Of a DNA stretch of 64,000 nucleotides, positions 52,880 through 61,371 are shown in pieces. The notes under the pieces are model-generated. The model had not been told where the DNA came from, did no database searches, and saw only the letters and a program-made list of their open reading frames with translations. How positions within the stretch are numbered: position 1 is the stretch's first letter; each line of letters begins with the position of its first letter. The stretch spans positions 17,564 to 81,563 of the forward strand of contig JAJEET010000065.1 of the NCBI GenBank assembly GCA_022820835.1. Reading direction: 5' to 3'. This DNA is from Candidatus Poribacteria bacterium. GTDB taxonomy: Bacteria; Poribacteria; WGA-4E; WGA-3G. The translations under genes and the position numbers were made by a program.

Positions 52880-53605
52880 CTATCTCCACTTTGATGACTC
52901 AATGGACTTGAACGTTGCAAATAGACAGACACATGTAAAGCTAATGTAGTAAACGACATCTTTCAGCGAGATGACACCGCGCGCAAAGTCACCGTAGTGT
53001 TCAGAGAGGGACAGATAACTCAAAAATTTTGTGATCGCATCCCCGCGCATAGAAAGCGCGCCGATCACCCATAATGTTATCAGAATGCCGAAACTCGTCA
53101 GTGCCGCAACAAGTTGATTTTTACACATTGAAGACATCAACAGACCTAACGCCAAAAACGAAGAAGCGATCAGAATAACACCGATATATCCGCTGAGTAG
53201 GATGCCCATATCCAAGTACCCGAACCGTTGCGTCAGAAACGGGAACAGGAGGGTTAAACTGAGCATAATCAGCATCAGTGAAATACTGGCGAAAAATTTG
53301 CCGAGAACGACCTGTCCATCTGTAATCGGCGAGGTGAGGAGCAGTTCGATTGTTCCTGATTTCCGTTCTTCTGCAAAAAGTTTCATCGTCAAGACCGGCG
53401 TAAAAAAGAGCAGGATGATCGCCATACTACCGAAGAGCGTTCCCATCACGTCTGCTCCGGTCCCACCTTGCCTGCTTGTAATAATAAGCATGATAGAGAA
53501 AACGAATCCTGAGATCGCAGTAAAGACAAAACAGACAAAATAGGCGATCGGTGAAACGAAATAGGTGTAGAGTTCTTTTGTGCAAACTGCAAGAATATTT
53601 CTCAT
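52880..53605 (-). CDS. ABC-2 type permease (GldF-like)
   Basis: 241 residues with six membrane segments and the ABC-2/GldF features EERKSGTIELLLTSPITDGQV and FFTPVLTMKLFAEER. It should pair with an ATPase (GldA-like), but the upstream gene is HemQ, and no ATPase gene is found in the window on either strand near it. The start lacks a clear ribosome site. Probably works with the GldG-like and DUF4340 proteins encoded after it. Confidence 0.87.
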   Translation of the reverse strand: MRNILAVCTKELYTYFVSPIAYFVCFVFTAISGFVFSIMLIITSRQGGTGADVMGTLFGSMAIILLFFTPVLTMKLFAEERKSGTIELLLTSPITDGQVVLGKFFASISLMLIMLSLTLLFPFLTQRFGYLDMGILLSGYIGVILIASSFLALGLLMSSMCKNQLVAALTSFGILITLWVIGALSMRGDAITKFLSYLSLSEHYGDFARGVISLKDVVYYISFTCVCLFATFKSIESSKWR

Positions 53606-53727
53606 TATTTTAATTATTCGCCAAGCGTGAAGATAAGCAATTGGAGTATTAGCGATTTTCGCTTAAGATCCGCACGCGCTGTTGTTGCGTGCTGCGTGCA
53701 TTGGTCAATCTTCAATTTCCAAGTTTT

Positions 53728-54471
53728 CTACGAGCACTTAATAAACTGCAGTCGAACCTTTCCGACGAAGAAGGGTCCGAGCGATTCGATGTATTTCGTT
53801 GTCTGCTCCGTTTGGCGCATATCCTGTATCAGTCGCGAGAGCGGATATAATTCGGGACCGACTAACCCGATAACGAATTCATTGTCATTTGTATCCAACC
53901 CGAAGCATGCCAACCGGATGTCGCTGGCGTGTCCACCGGCGGCGTAACTGCGACCGAGCATCGCATGTTCAGCTAAAATGCGTCCGCGTTCGCTCGGTTC
54001 AAGACGATAAAATTCCGGGTTTCGACGCAACGGATACCAGATCGCCCACGGAAATTCGGGGTTCAGCGCGTTTTTGAGCGGTTTATTGATAAGCGATTCT
54101 TCCAAATCGGGTTCCCTGCCACTTGAATAAGTGCGACCGAGCATCGTCATTTCTGGGCGATATGAGAGGTCGGCCACATTTTGAAAATCTGCCAACAGAT
54201 TTCGCATCTCTGTCGCTAACACTGTCGGGTCTTCGGTAACAAAAAGCACACCGATGCCGGTCGGATTATTGATGTCGTCGTATAGTACTGCGTTCAGGTT
54301 ACTCTTTTCGAGTGCTTTAACAACAGGAGCCAGGCTTGCGCAGTCTGCAAAAACGTGGAGCTGGAAAAACAAGCGTTTATCACTAACCTGTGGTTCGCCA
54401 TCAATCGGTGCCCCGATTTCTCGAAGGTCTACCGGTTCCGGGCGCGATGGTCTCTTTCGTCCAGTATTCAT
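53728..54471 (-). CDS. hemQ: HemQ-like coproheme decarboxylase (chlorite dismutase family)
   Basis: 247 residues. The family signature runs from AIWYPLRRNPEFYRLEPSE, which contains the Tyr that forms the radical in coproheme decarboxylation, to RILAEHAMLGRSYAAGG with the axial heme His, and FVIGLVGPELYPLSRL. The distal Arg that marks chlorite dismutases was not identified. HemQ makes heme b from coproheme in the coproporphyrin-dependent pathway. Together with the HemW/HemN-like radical SAM gene this suggests that route, though hemG/hemH are not seen. An MLGRTY and an MLGRSY segment suggest a duplicated half. Confidence 0.8.
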   Translation of the reverse strand: MNTGRKRPSRPEPVDLREIGAPIDGEPQVSDKRLFFQLHVFADCASLAPVVKALEKSNLNAVLYDDINNPTGIGVLFVTEDPTVLATEMRNLLADFQNVADLSYRPEMTMLGRTYSSGREPDLEESLINKPLKNALNPEFPWAIWYPLRRNPEFYRLEPSERGRILAEHAMLGRSYAAGGHASDIRLACFGLDTNDNEFVIGLVGPELYPLSRLIQDMRQTEQTTKYIESLGPFFVGKVRLQFIKCS

Positions 54472-54539
54472 AATTTTTTATAACAGTTTTCCAATTTATC
54501 GACGGCTATTCCTGCCGACGGCTGATAACTGATAACTAT

Positions 54540-56105
54540 TCAACGTTTTGTGGTATACGACGCACGAATCCATTCCTCAAGCACCTGGTCCGGGTTTTCC
54601 ACGATCCCCTTTGGAAAGGTGAAGGTGGTCTGTCCGGTGTTCTGTTTGACGAGGTTCAGACCGTGCTGGTAGCTTTTGAGGAGTTCGTCACAGACCTGTT
54701 CTACTTTTTTCCCGTCTGCGATGGCGCGTTCACAGATAAGGGACGTTGCTTCACAGTCAAACTGAATCTGTAATCCGTGGTCATTATTGAATTGCGACTC
54801 ATACCGACGGACTTGCTCATGCATTATGGTATCCCGGTTGTAATCGGTATCTTCGATAATGCGTTCGAGTTCAACATCAGGTGTATCTACAACTTCTTTA
54901 GTGACGACGAATTCATCAACACCCGTGGACGGAAGTTCAAATTTATAGTCGCGCAACGCCTTTTCGCAGACCGTCATTAAAGCACGCGCGCCTGTTTTCT
55001 GCTCAATGGCTTTTTCAGCGATTCGGCGCAAACTGTTCTCCGAGAACAGCACGGTGATACCGTACGCGCGAAAGGCGTTTTCGTACTGCCGAATAATGGA
55101 GCCTTCAGAATGTTTCAGGATGTAGAAAAGGTCGTCCACTGATAGTTCATTGCAAACGACATGTACCGGGAGGCGTCCGATGAATTCAGGTTCAAAACCG
55201 TAGTCGATGAAATCCTTCGGTGTAACATTTTCATAGTACTGTGTTGTGTCATCGGTTTGGTTGGCGATTTCGGCATTGAACCCGATTCTGCTCTGATGCA
55301 TCCGTTTCTTGATTATTTTTTCCAAACCGGTAAACGCCCCACTAATGATAAAGAGGATATGACGCGTGTTGATGACCTCTTTATCAACTTTTCCACTTCT
55401 CTGGAATTCCATTGCGGCACGCATCTGTGAGGCGACATCGTTTCCGCTACGTAAGTCGACCTCTGTCTCTTCCATGAGTTTGAGGAGTCCGGTCTGTACG
55501 CCGCGTCCGCTCACATCGCGTCCCATAATATTTGGGGGTGTCGCGATTTTGTCTGCTTCGTCGAGATAGATGATACCGTATTGTGCCAATTCGAGGTTGT
55601 CATCCGCCTGTGTGACCAATTCGCGGATCAAATCATCTACGTTAGCACCGACGTACCCCGTTTCACTGAATCGGGTGGCATCGGCTTTGACAAATGGGAC
55701 ACCGATAAGTTTGGCGATGTGTCGGATAAGATACGTTTTACCGACCCCTGTCGGTCCGAGCATAACGATATTTTGCTTTGAGTAGTCGTTATCAGCGGCA
55801 TCGGGGTTTTCGTGGCATTCTCGGACGTGGTTATAGTGGTCGCAGACAGCGATGGCGAGTGCCTTCTTCGCCTCATCCTGTTGAATCACGTACCGATCAA
55901 GGTACTGTTTAATCTCCTTGGGTTTGAGATCAAAATTCAGGTCGAAAGTCTTTTTCGGTTCAGGCTCTTCGGTTTCACTATCCGATGCGGGTTGACTTGC
56001 AGACACGTTTGTTAAACGGACGGTTCCGCCGTATTTCTTCTGCCAGAACTCTTGGAATTCCTTTTCAATTTCTTCGGGTGTGGGTAATTTTCTGTTGGTA
56101 TTCAT
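54540..56105 (-). CDS. ClpX-like AAA+ unfoldase without the zinc-binding domain
   Basis: 521 residues. Walker A GPTGVGKT (117-124), pore loop GYVG (150-153), Walker B IIYLDEAD (178-185) and an IGF loop in SRIGFNAEI that in ClpX docks to ClpP; so it may serve ClpP. The N-terminal C4 zinc-binding domain of ClpX is missing; instead there is a short helical start (EEIEKEFQEFWQKKY) and an acidic Ser/Glu/Pro linker. About 90 residues are added at the C-terminus (QIQFDCEATSLICERAI). No clpP gene in the window. Adaptor use should differ from ClpX. Confidence 0.83.
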   Translation of the reverse strand: MNTNRKLPTPEEIEKEFQEFWQKKYGGTVRLTNVSASQPASDSETEEPEPKKTFDLNFDLKPKEIKQYLDRYVIQQDEAKKALAIAVCDHYNHVRECHENPDAADNDYSKQNIVMLGPTGVGKTYLIRHIAKLIGVPFVKADATRFSETGYVGANVDDLIRELVTQADDNLELAQYGIIYLDEADKIATPPNIMGRDVSGRGVQTGLLKLMEETEVDLRSGNDVASQMRAAMEFQRSGKVDKEVINTRHILFIISGAFTGLEKIIKKRMHQSRIGFNAEIANQTDDTTQYYENVTPKDFIDYGFEPEFIGRLPVHVVCNELSVDDLFYILKHSEGSIIRQYENAFRAYGITVLFSENSLRRIAEKAIEQKTGARALMTVCEKALRDYKFELPSTGVDEFVVTKEVVDTPDVELERIIEDTDYNRDTIMHEQVRRYESQFNNDHGLQIQFDCEATSLICERAIADGKKVEQVCDELLKSYQHGLNLVKQNTGQTTFTFPKGIVENPDQVLEEWIRASYTTKR

Positions 56106-56124
56106 GGCGTTGTGTGAACCTTAA

Positions 56125-57189
56125 TCAAGATTCGGTTCCAGTGAGTTCACGTCGGATGATCTCAGCACCGGTAACCATTGATCTCAGTTTAGCGGCAGCT
56201 GCCCATCGCGCCGTCTGACTGAAACCACAGTCCGGTGTAATCGAGAGTTTTTCTGGGGACACGTGTTTGAGTGCCTCTCGGAGCAGCACTGCGACATCCT
56301 CTGGTGTCTCAACATAGTAGTTTTTGACATCAATCAGCCCAGCGGCGAGTTCTTTGTCATTTGGAAATTCGCTCCAGAGTCCGATTTCTGCCATCTCTCG
56401 GTTCGCGAACTCTAACGCGAGTTGGTCGAACGCTGCGTCAAGGATATGTGGAAACAACGGACGATAAGAACGTTTGCCGACAGCGCGACCGCGGTAGTTC
56501 CCGAAACAGATATGCAGTCCGATCTTCGCAGACTCTTTAATATCGGCTTGCGAGCTACGCCCTAACCCCTCAACGGTCCGGTTGAATAGTTTCACGAATT
56601 CTTGCGGACGGTCAGGGTAAACGGCGTAAGAGGGTTCATCCAACTGAATGAATTCCGCGCCTGCTGCGACGAGTTGTCGGAGCTCCGTATTGATAATCTC
56701 TGCACACGCGTAAGCGACTTCGAGACGTTCTTTGTAGACGCCCCCGGTCTGGATACGTCCGGAGAGTGTGAACGGACCAGGACATGTTACCTTAAGTGGT
56801 TTCGTCGTTTCATTTTTTGCGAATTCAAATTCTGCGAGGATACCGAGCCCATCGGGTGCAGTGAGTGGTACGGAGGGCAGCCACTTGCCGCGCTGATCGT
56901 GTCCATCGGGACCTTGGGTTCTCGGTGCCGGAAGTTCTTCTAACCCGGGGAACCGTTCATAGAAACCGAGCACGAAATCTTGTCGGCGCATCTCACCCTC
57001 GGTGATGATGTCAACGCCGGCGCGTTCTTGGTCGGCGATAGCGGTTCGGACCGCATCATCAAGGGTTTCACTGACGTCAGTCTCACCGAGTTCTCCGCGT
57101 CCGATTGCCTCAAGTGTTACGCATAGCCAACTCGGGGGTGCGTAGCTTCCGATAGTACTTGTGGGTATCAAAATGTTTGTATCTTTCAT
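56125..57189 (-). CDS. MetE-like methyltransferase (cobalamin-independent methionine synthase family)
   Basis: 354 residues, matching the C-terminal catalytic half of MetE (UROD/MetE fold), without the N-terminal half. TSTIGSYAPP, the VTCPGPFTLSG segment, the zinc His in LHICFGNYRG, the Asp/Glu in FIQLDEPSYAV and the second zinc Cys in ITPDCGFSQTARW are visible. Shorter MetE-like proteins often use other methyl donors (methylcobalamin proteins or small methyl compounds). Substrate uncertain. Confidence 0.85.
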   Translation of the reverse strand: MKDTNILIPTSTIGSYAPPSWLCVTLEAIGRGELGETDVSETLDDAVRTAIADQERAGVDIITEGEMRRQDFVLGFYERFPGLEELPAPRTQGPDGHDQRGKWLPSVPLTAPDGLGILAEFEFAKNETTKPLKVTCPGPFTLSGRIQTGGVYKERLEVAYACAEIINTELRQLVAAGAEFIQLDEPSYAVYPDRPQEFVKLFNRTVEGLGRSSQADIKESAKIGLHICFGNYRGRAVGKRSYRPLFPHILDAAFDQLALEFANREMAEIGLWSEFPNDKELAAGLIDVKNYYVETPEDVAVLLREALKHVSPEKLSITPDCGFSQTARWAAAAKLRSMVTGAEIIRRELTGTES

Positions 57190-57237
57190 CTGTTTTCACA
57201 TTTACCATTTCCATCATTTGATGCAATTATACTGAAA

Positions 57238-57531
57238 CTATGAGAAAAACGCCTTTATCGCCCCTCCGACACCAACCGCGGCGGCAATTCGGAAGAGCCA
57301 ATCCATGAGCGTTTTCTGAAAAGTTGTCACCGCTTTTTTGCCAGCGACGGCTTCCTCCACTTTTCGTAATCGATCCTCCAAAGCGTGTATGTCCGACAAA
57401 AGGCGTGCCTCTGAAGATTTTATATCTTCCCTAATCTTTTGCATATCTGCCAAAAGGCGTGCCTCTGAAGATTTTATATCTTCCCGCAGCAACTGAAACA
57501 TATCCAAGGTCGTGATTTTTTCGTCGTTCAT
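57238..57531 (-). CDS. Coiled-coil protein with C-terminal membrane helix
   Basis: 97 residues. A heptad coiled coil (about 13-68) contains an 18-residue repeat (REDIKSSEARLL twice), mirrored in the DNA by a 35-base exact repeat at 57397-57431 and 57451-57485 (54-base period). Residues 82-96 (IAAAVGVGGAIKAFF) form a short membrane segment. XhlA-like or generic holin-like small proteins have this build, but I do not recognise a family. It abuts the LarA-like gene (1-base overlap). Confidence 0.65.
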   Translation of the reverse strand: MNDEKITTLDMFQLLREDIKSSEARLLADMQKIREDIKSSEARLLSDIHALEDRLRKVEEAVAGKKAVTTFQKTLMDWLFRIAAAVGVGGAIKAFFS

Positions 57532-59084
57532 TAGGAGTCTCCAACATTTGCGTAGAAAAATGGTGGCATTGTTAAGGCGACCACATCGTCCTCACCGGAG
57601 ATTTCGCGTGCCATTGCAAGTGCGTCGTCTAAGTTTTTTGCCCAGTCAACACCCAATCGCTCTGCTACCCTCGGTTCCTTTGGACCGACAAGGATGACCT
57701 TCGAGAGGTATTTCAGTGGATAGGTTGCCCAATACCAGACGGTGAACGGATGGAAACCGTGGTGCGCAAATTTGTTGCGATAACAGTCGATGAGATACTC
57801 GTCTTTTGCGTATTTTTCTTGGAACTTCTGTTGCATCTCAAAAGGTTCTGTCGTCTCGGCAAGGACTTCATCGTAGAACTGTTTGTAGGCGACGTGGTAC
57901 TCCTCGTGGAAAATCTCATAAGTCGGGTTTAAGATAATCACGACACCATCTTTTTTGATGATCGGTTTGTTATAGAACCAGTTGAAGACGTAACCTAAGA
58001 TGTCACTGACGACCAATACTGGATTGATACGCGCATCAACGGCGTAAGGACTCATATCGGGGAGTCCGAACACCAACGTGCTGAACTGGCGTGGGATGTC
58101 TATTGCCAATTGATCCTTCATTGACGTTAGCGTTCTTGCATGGACGGCATCAATGTCGCCTGCGTTGATCTGTATCGGCTCGTAGTCGGTGCGTACACTT
58201 TTGAGAATGCCGTACCGTACGGATTCTGGCAACAGCGAGAGGGTCGCCGGTGTGAATGTCTTGATAACCTTCTCGGCGATGTTGCAGTCGCGATTCGGCT
58301 TTCCGACGTAGCGGAGATGGAACGGGTAAATCGCGCCGTTCATCGCTGCTTCAAGGACTAAGATCGGGGTCTCTTTCTGTATGAGACGGCTCATCCGCTC
58401 GATACAAGCGTGCATGTGCGAACCTTCGGGTTGCATCACGTGCGGACTCTCCGCCGTCATGTGCGGCGAATGGTGCGGTGCGATGGAGTTATACGTGCCG
58501 AGACCGACTGCTACGGATTTGTGTCCGCCGTTGAGCGGGATTTGTATCATATCAACATAAATCACGAGATCGGCTTCAAGGGCTGCCTTATCGGTCTCAA
58601 CGATTTCGTCTTGTTCTGTGCGTCCTACCTCAACAATCTGATCGGCATCTTCGGCATCAAAGTTTCGGAGTTGATGCGGATAGAACTCGTCCATAATGTC
58701 TTTACCGAGCATATAGGCGAGTTCATGTTCCTTCATCTTACGGTGCAGTGCGACAGCACATATCAGTTGGATGTTTTGTTTCTCTACGCCGTAGCTATAG
58801 AGCATCTTCAGAAGCGTCTCAATCATGATCTGCCGCAGGTCCGGTTTTTTGGTAGCAGGAAAGGGTTGGCAGTTATCATCGAACAGGATGAGTATTTTTG
58901 AGTTACCATCAACGAGTTCGCTGAGCGGTGGCATCTCCAGCGGGTTTTCAAAGGCGCGCTGCGTGTGTTCACCTAATGCGGCGCGCTTGATTCCGGGTAT
59001 CGGTGGTTTCGCGTAAAAGACCTCCGAATTGTCCGGCAGTTTCGTGTTGATGAGATGGTTTCCGAAGTAGGTAAAGTATTTCAT
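57531..59084 (-). CDS. LarA-like nickel-pincer enzyme family (DUF2088)
   Basis: 517 residues. DUF2088/LarA features: IQLICAVALHRKMKEHE with the catalytic His region, NFDAEDADQ, and GGHKSVAVGLGTYNSI with the Lys that in LarA carries the nickel-pincer cofactor. Longer than LarA (about 425), with an extra C-terminal region (YKQFYDEVLAETTEPF). Lactate racemase itself is one member; many racemases and epimerases of 2-hydroxy acids are in the family. The glycolate oxidase genes in this window use similar acids. LarB/C/E genes are not seen nearby. Confidence 0.8.
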   Translation of the reverse strand: MKYFTYFGNHLINTKLPDNSEVFYAKPPIPGIKRAALGEHTQRAFENPLEMPPLSELVDGNSKILILFDDNCQPFPATKKPDLRQIMIETLLKMLYSYGVEKQNIQLICAVALHRKMKEHELAYMLGKDIMDEFYPHQLRNFDAEDADQIVEVGRTEQDEIVETDKAALEADLVIYVDMIQIPLNGGHKSVAVGLGTYNSIAPHHSPHMTAESPHVMQPEGSHMHACIERMSRLIQKETPILVLEAAMNGAIYPFHLRYVGKPNRDCNIAEKVIKTFTPATLSLLPESVRYGILKSVRTDYEPIQINAGDIDAVHARTLTSMKDQLAIDIPRQFSTLVFGLPDMSPYAVDARINPVLVVSDILGYVFNWFYNKPIIKKDGVVIILNPTYEIFHEEYHVAYKQFYDEVLAETTEPFEMQQKFQEKYAKDEYLIDCYRNKFAHHGFHPFTVWYWATYPLKYLSKVILVGPKEPRVAERLGVDWAKNLDDALAMAREISGEDDVVALTMPPFFYANVGDS

Positions 59085-59153
59085 TTACACCCGATAAATC
59101 GTTTCATGAGACGGTTTCAATTGATGTCGTTAAGGCTTTGCAATCACCAATTT

Positions 59154-59182
59154 ATTTTAGCACAATTTATCGGAATGTGCAA
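59154..59182 (-). promoter_or_regulatory. Promoter of the LarA-like gene
   Basis: Minus strand: TTGCAC (59182-59177), 17-base spacer ending GTGC, TAAAAT (59159-59154), about 70 bases before the ATG. Confidence 0.6.
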
Positions 59183-59273
59183 GTTTTTTATCAGATTACA
59201 AGCATTTTGGAGAAAACGGGTTATTAGGAAGTTAAGCAAGTTTCGTGCCATTTCAGATAGCGTCCCAGATGGT

Positions 59274-59335
59274 TTTCTCAAAAAAAATTGCCCTAAATAG
59301 TGCAAGTCTCAAAACAGATTGCACGAAATAGGGCA
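59274..59335 (-). terminator. Strong hairpin terminator of the caspase-like cassette
   Basis: Minus strand: TGCCCTA (59335-59329), inner stem GTGCAA (59324-59319) with TTGCAC (59305-59300), TAGGGCA (59295-59289), then a run of T residues at 59288-59281. Two nested stems plus a T run make this a good intrinsic terminator 136 bases after the stop at 59472. The rest of the 59085-59471 gap holds only this and the LarA-like promoter. Confidence 0.75.
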
Positions 59336-59471
59336 TTTTCACATCTTCTATGTTTTGGGATTTTAACGGATATGATGTCTAATTCGTAAATGGACGGTGT
59401 GTTGATAATATCGGCAGGTTCTCAAAGTTTCTACCATCGCTGCCTTGTGTTTTTCATAGTATTCTCAATAG

Positions 59472-60182
59472 TCATACGATTCTTGCCTTTTTGTCGCCCC
59501 ATTTAGCATTGACTGAAGGGGCACAAAGATGATCACGATAGTATCCTAAAGCAGCCGCGGCATCGTCGTGTCCACCATCTTCCAACTCGCGTATTTTCTG
59601 GTTATAGTGGGCAATAACGCGATCGTACACCTCTTCTGCTGTTAAACCGTCTGCAAACGCTCTATCTATTTCAGAGTCACAATCAAAAAAAGCGTCAGAG
59701 ATGTGCATGGGTACGATGACATCTACATCGTATCCAAAGTAGGCAAGGCATCCATTATTGACAAAGTCTGTGCCGAGTTCAGCCGCGGTTTGACAGGCAA
59801 AAAAGTGAACGACTTTGCCATTCGTCTCCTCGGGTTGATAGTTACCTATATCAAAAATAGGATCGTAATGCTGTCCCATATATGTGGTATAAAGCCCGTG
59901 TCCTGCTCCGGTTATGTAGACGATGTCATCTCGACATGCTTCCCCCTGAACGTAGACTCGACGCGCCGATTTGCCCTGACAACGCACAACTTCAAAACCT
60001 TTGGATTCCAAGTAAGGATAAACATGCTTATTTCGATAGTCCCAGCAGGCTTGTGTAACTTGATCATGATTGGAATCAATGGCAAGGATTTTCAAATTAT
60101 GTCCCAATTCAGTGCGTCGTTTTTTGCCTGAGATAGCATTGTTGTGTAGTAGGTCATAGTGTTCCTTCGCGAGCTCGTTCAA
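59472..60182 (-). CDS. Clan-CD caspase/gingipain-like cysteine peptidase
   Basis: 236 residues; TTG start at 60182, poorly supported (no ATG near). Clan CD signatures: a hydrophobic strand then HG (DIVYITGAGHG, His95) and a hydrophobic strand then Cys (KVVHFFACQTAAE, Cys130), as in caspases, gingipains and CHAT proteases. The domain is compact and has no signal peptide, so it is cytoplasmic. The N-terminal 30 residues are basic. Its gene overlaps the upstream gene by 29 bases, so the two products are likely made together; a peptidase and its regulator or substrate is the natural reading. Specificity unknown. Confidence 0.7.
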   Translation of the reverse strand: MNELAKEHYDLLHNNAISGKKRRTELGHNLKILAIDSNHDQVTQACWDYRNKHVYPYLESKGFEVVRCQGKSARRVYVQGEACRDDIVYITGAGHGLYTTYMGQHYDPIFDIGNYQPEETNGKVVHFFACQTAAELGTDFVNNGCLAYFGYDVDVIVPMHISDAFFDCDSEIDRAFADGLTAEEVYDRVIAHYNQKIRELEDGGHDDAAAALGYYRDHLCAPSVNAKWGDKKARIV

Positions 60183-60492
60183 TCAAGCGTTTAATCATTC
60201 GTTGCTCAATATCGATTAAAGTGGATCCTACAGACGTTCTCGCCCGGACTTCGTTAATAGCACGCTTCCTACTTAGGGGTCCCAGTCCGAGGATAGCTAC
60301 ATCAAACACAGGCCGTTGCTGAATGCGTTCCGCAACCAATTCTGCCTGCTGTTCAAGGGACAATTGAACAAATGACAACCTTGCGGGTTCTTCATCTATC
60401 ACTTCCCGCAAAGAGATCCATTGCCCGTCTGGAGCCATAGCCACCGGACGACTCCAATGGTCTTCGCGAGTCACGGGTGTGTTATTTGCCAT
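60154..60492 (-). CDS. Hypothetical protein paired with the caspase-like gene
   Basis: 112 residues. N-terminus hydrophilic (HWSRPVAMAPDGQWISLREV), middle helical (LSLEQQAELVAERI), then a strand-like VFDVAILGLGPLSRKRA and a basic helical C-terminus (IEQRMIKRLIERA). No domain recognised. It overlaps the next gene by 29 bases in a different frame. Could be an inhibitor, adaptor or substrate of the peptidase. Confidence 0.65.
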   Translation of the reverse strand: MANNTPVTREDHWSRPVAMAPDGQWISLREVIDEEPARLSFVQLSLEQQAELVAERIQQRPVFDVAILGLGPLSRKRAINEVRARTSVGSTLIDIEQRMIKRLIERAREGTL

Positions 60493-60544
60493 GAGGGGTC
60501 TCCTTTCTAATAGAGTCCATAGGGTTTCAAACGGATATGAAAAA

Positions 60545-60584
60545 CGGAAACCTAAACCAAGTCATTACTGGATTCAGGTTTCCG
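60545..60584. terminator. Inverted repeat in the caspase-discoidin gap
   Basis: CGGAAACCT (60545-60553) and AGGTTTCCG (60576-60584), 9 bp with a 22-base loop, between the discoidin-like and caspase-like genes. No T run. Confidence 0.35.
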
Positions 60585-60600
60585 ACATGAGTAGTTGTTG

Positions 60601-60655
60601 GTTATAAGTTATAAGTGGTAGGGTAAGAGGGTTTTCTTAACTTATAACTTATAAC
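60601..60655. repeat. 15-bp perfect inverted repeat
   Basis: GTTATAAGTTATAAG (60601-60615) and CTTATAACTTATAAC (60641-60655), each half itself a tandem repeat, 25-base loop, 15 bases past the stop of the discoidin-like gene. Could act as a terminator stem or as a repeat element of the TAAC type. Confidence 0.6.
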
Positions 60656-60669
60656 TTCTGCGCTTTACG

Positions 60670-61371
60670 CTATCGGGCGTTTTTGATGCTTCCCCATGTG
60701 GTTGTGAGCTTGGCTTTAGGGTCTACGGAAGTCAAATTAGCATCGCCGAAGTACTCAATTTCGCCGATTTGAAAGTACGCCCCAGCCGGGTTCGATGCGG
60801 TGTCAAAAGTAACATGCCGAAAGAACCGATATGCGGTGGTTTGAACGTCAAAATCTTCGCCTGCCTCAAAAAGGACGACTTGCAGTCGCTGATCCCAAAA
60901 GCTATCGCCGTCGTGAGCGAAGATAGTCTCAAAACTCTCGCCGTCGTTCGACCCTTGAACTTCCCACACTGTAGGGTCCCGTGCCGGAACATCGTTCGCT
61001 GAAGATAGGGTGAAGTGTGTCAATGCGTATGCTTCCTCAAACTCAGCTGTCACGTGTAGCCCTTCCTCCGGAATGCCGCCGCCACGTCCGCAGCACCATT
61101 TGTCATTACCAGGACCAAGAATGTTATCGAAGACGTTAAACGAAAATTCGCCGCCCCCGAATCCGGGTTCCTCGTTGGCTGTGAAAATGGCGTTGTAACC
61201 CTCATCTGCGTCAGGGGCACCATCGTCTTCTGGGTCGGTTAGGTCGCCTCCGAGCAGTGAACTCGTCCCTGTTCCCAAGACTTCCTCTGCCAGTGCCATG
61301 TCGCTCGGGTTTCCGATAACACAAAAGGCTATCATCAACACAAATCCTGCTAATACCGAAATAATTTTCAT
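60670..61371 (-). CDS. Secreted discoidin (F5/8 type C)-like protein with KLTTTW tail
   Basis: 233 residues from the ATG at 61371, with GGAGA upstream. Signal peptide about 1-30. The domain has the jelly-roll features of F5/8 type C (discoidin): TAEFEEAYALTHFTLSSAND, PTVWEVQGSNDGESFETI, and FRHVTFDTASNPAGAYFQIGEIEYFG near the end. The last 14 residues AKLTTTWGSIKNAR match the tail at 16779. Likely binds glycans on the outside of the cell. A leader of about 180 bases is predicted by the promoter at 61560. Confidence 0.82.
   Translation of the reverse strand: MKIISVLAGFVLMIAFCVIGNPSDMALAEEVLGTGTSSLLGGDLTDPEDDGAPDADEGYNAIFTANEEPGFGGGEFSFNVFDNILGPGNDKWCCGRGGGIPEEGLHVTAEFEEAYALTHFTLSSANDVPARDPTVWEVQGSNDGESFETIFAHDGDSFWDQRLQVVLFEAGEDFDVQTTAYRFFRHVTFDTASNPAGAYFQIGEIEYFGDANLTSVDPKAKLTTTWGSIKNAR
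60673..60714 (-). other. C-terminal KLTTTWGSIK tail motif (possible sorting signal)
   Basis: Codons for AKLTTTWGSIKNAR; 7 residues after the Trp. SVDP precedes it, similar to SVAP before the tail encoded at 16782-16823. Confidence 0.5.

Noticed and set aside
57397..57485. 35-base exact direct repeat as a CRISPR or mobile element
   Set aside because: It is in frame inside the coiled-coil gene with a 54-base period and encodes an 18-residue protein repeat.
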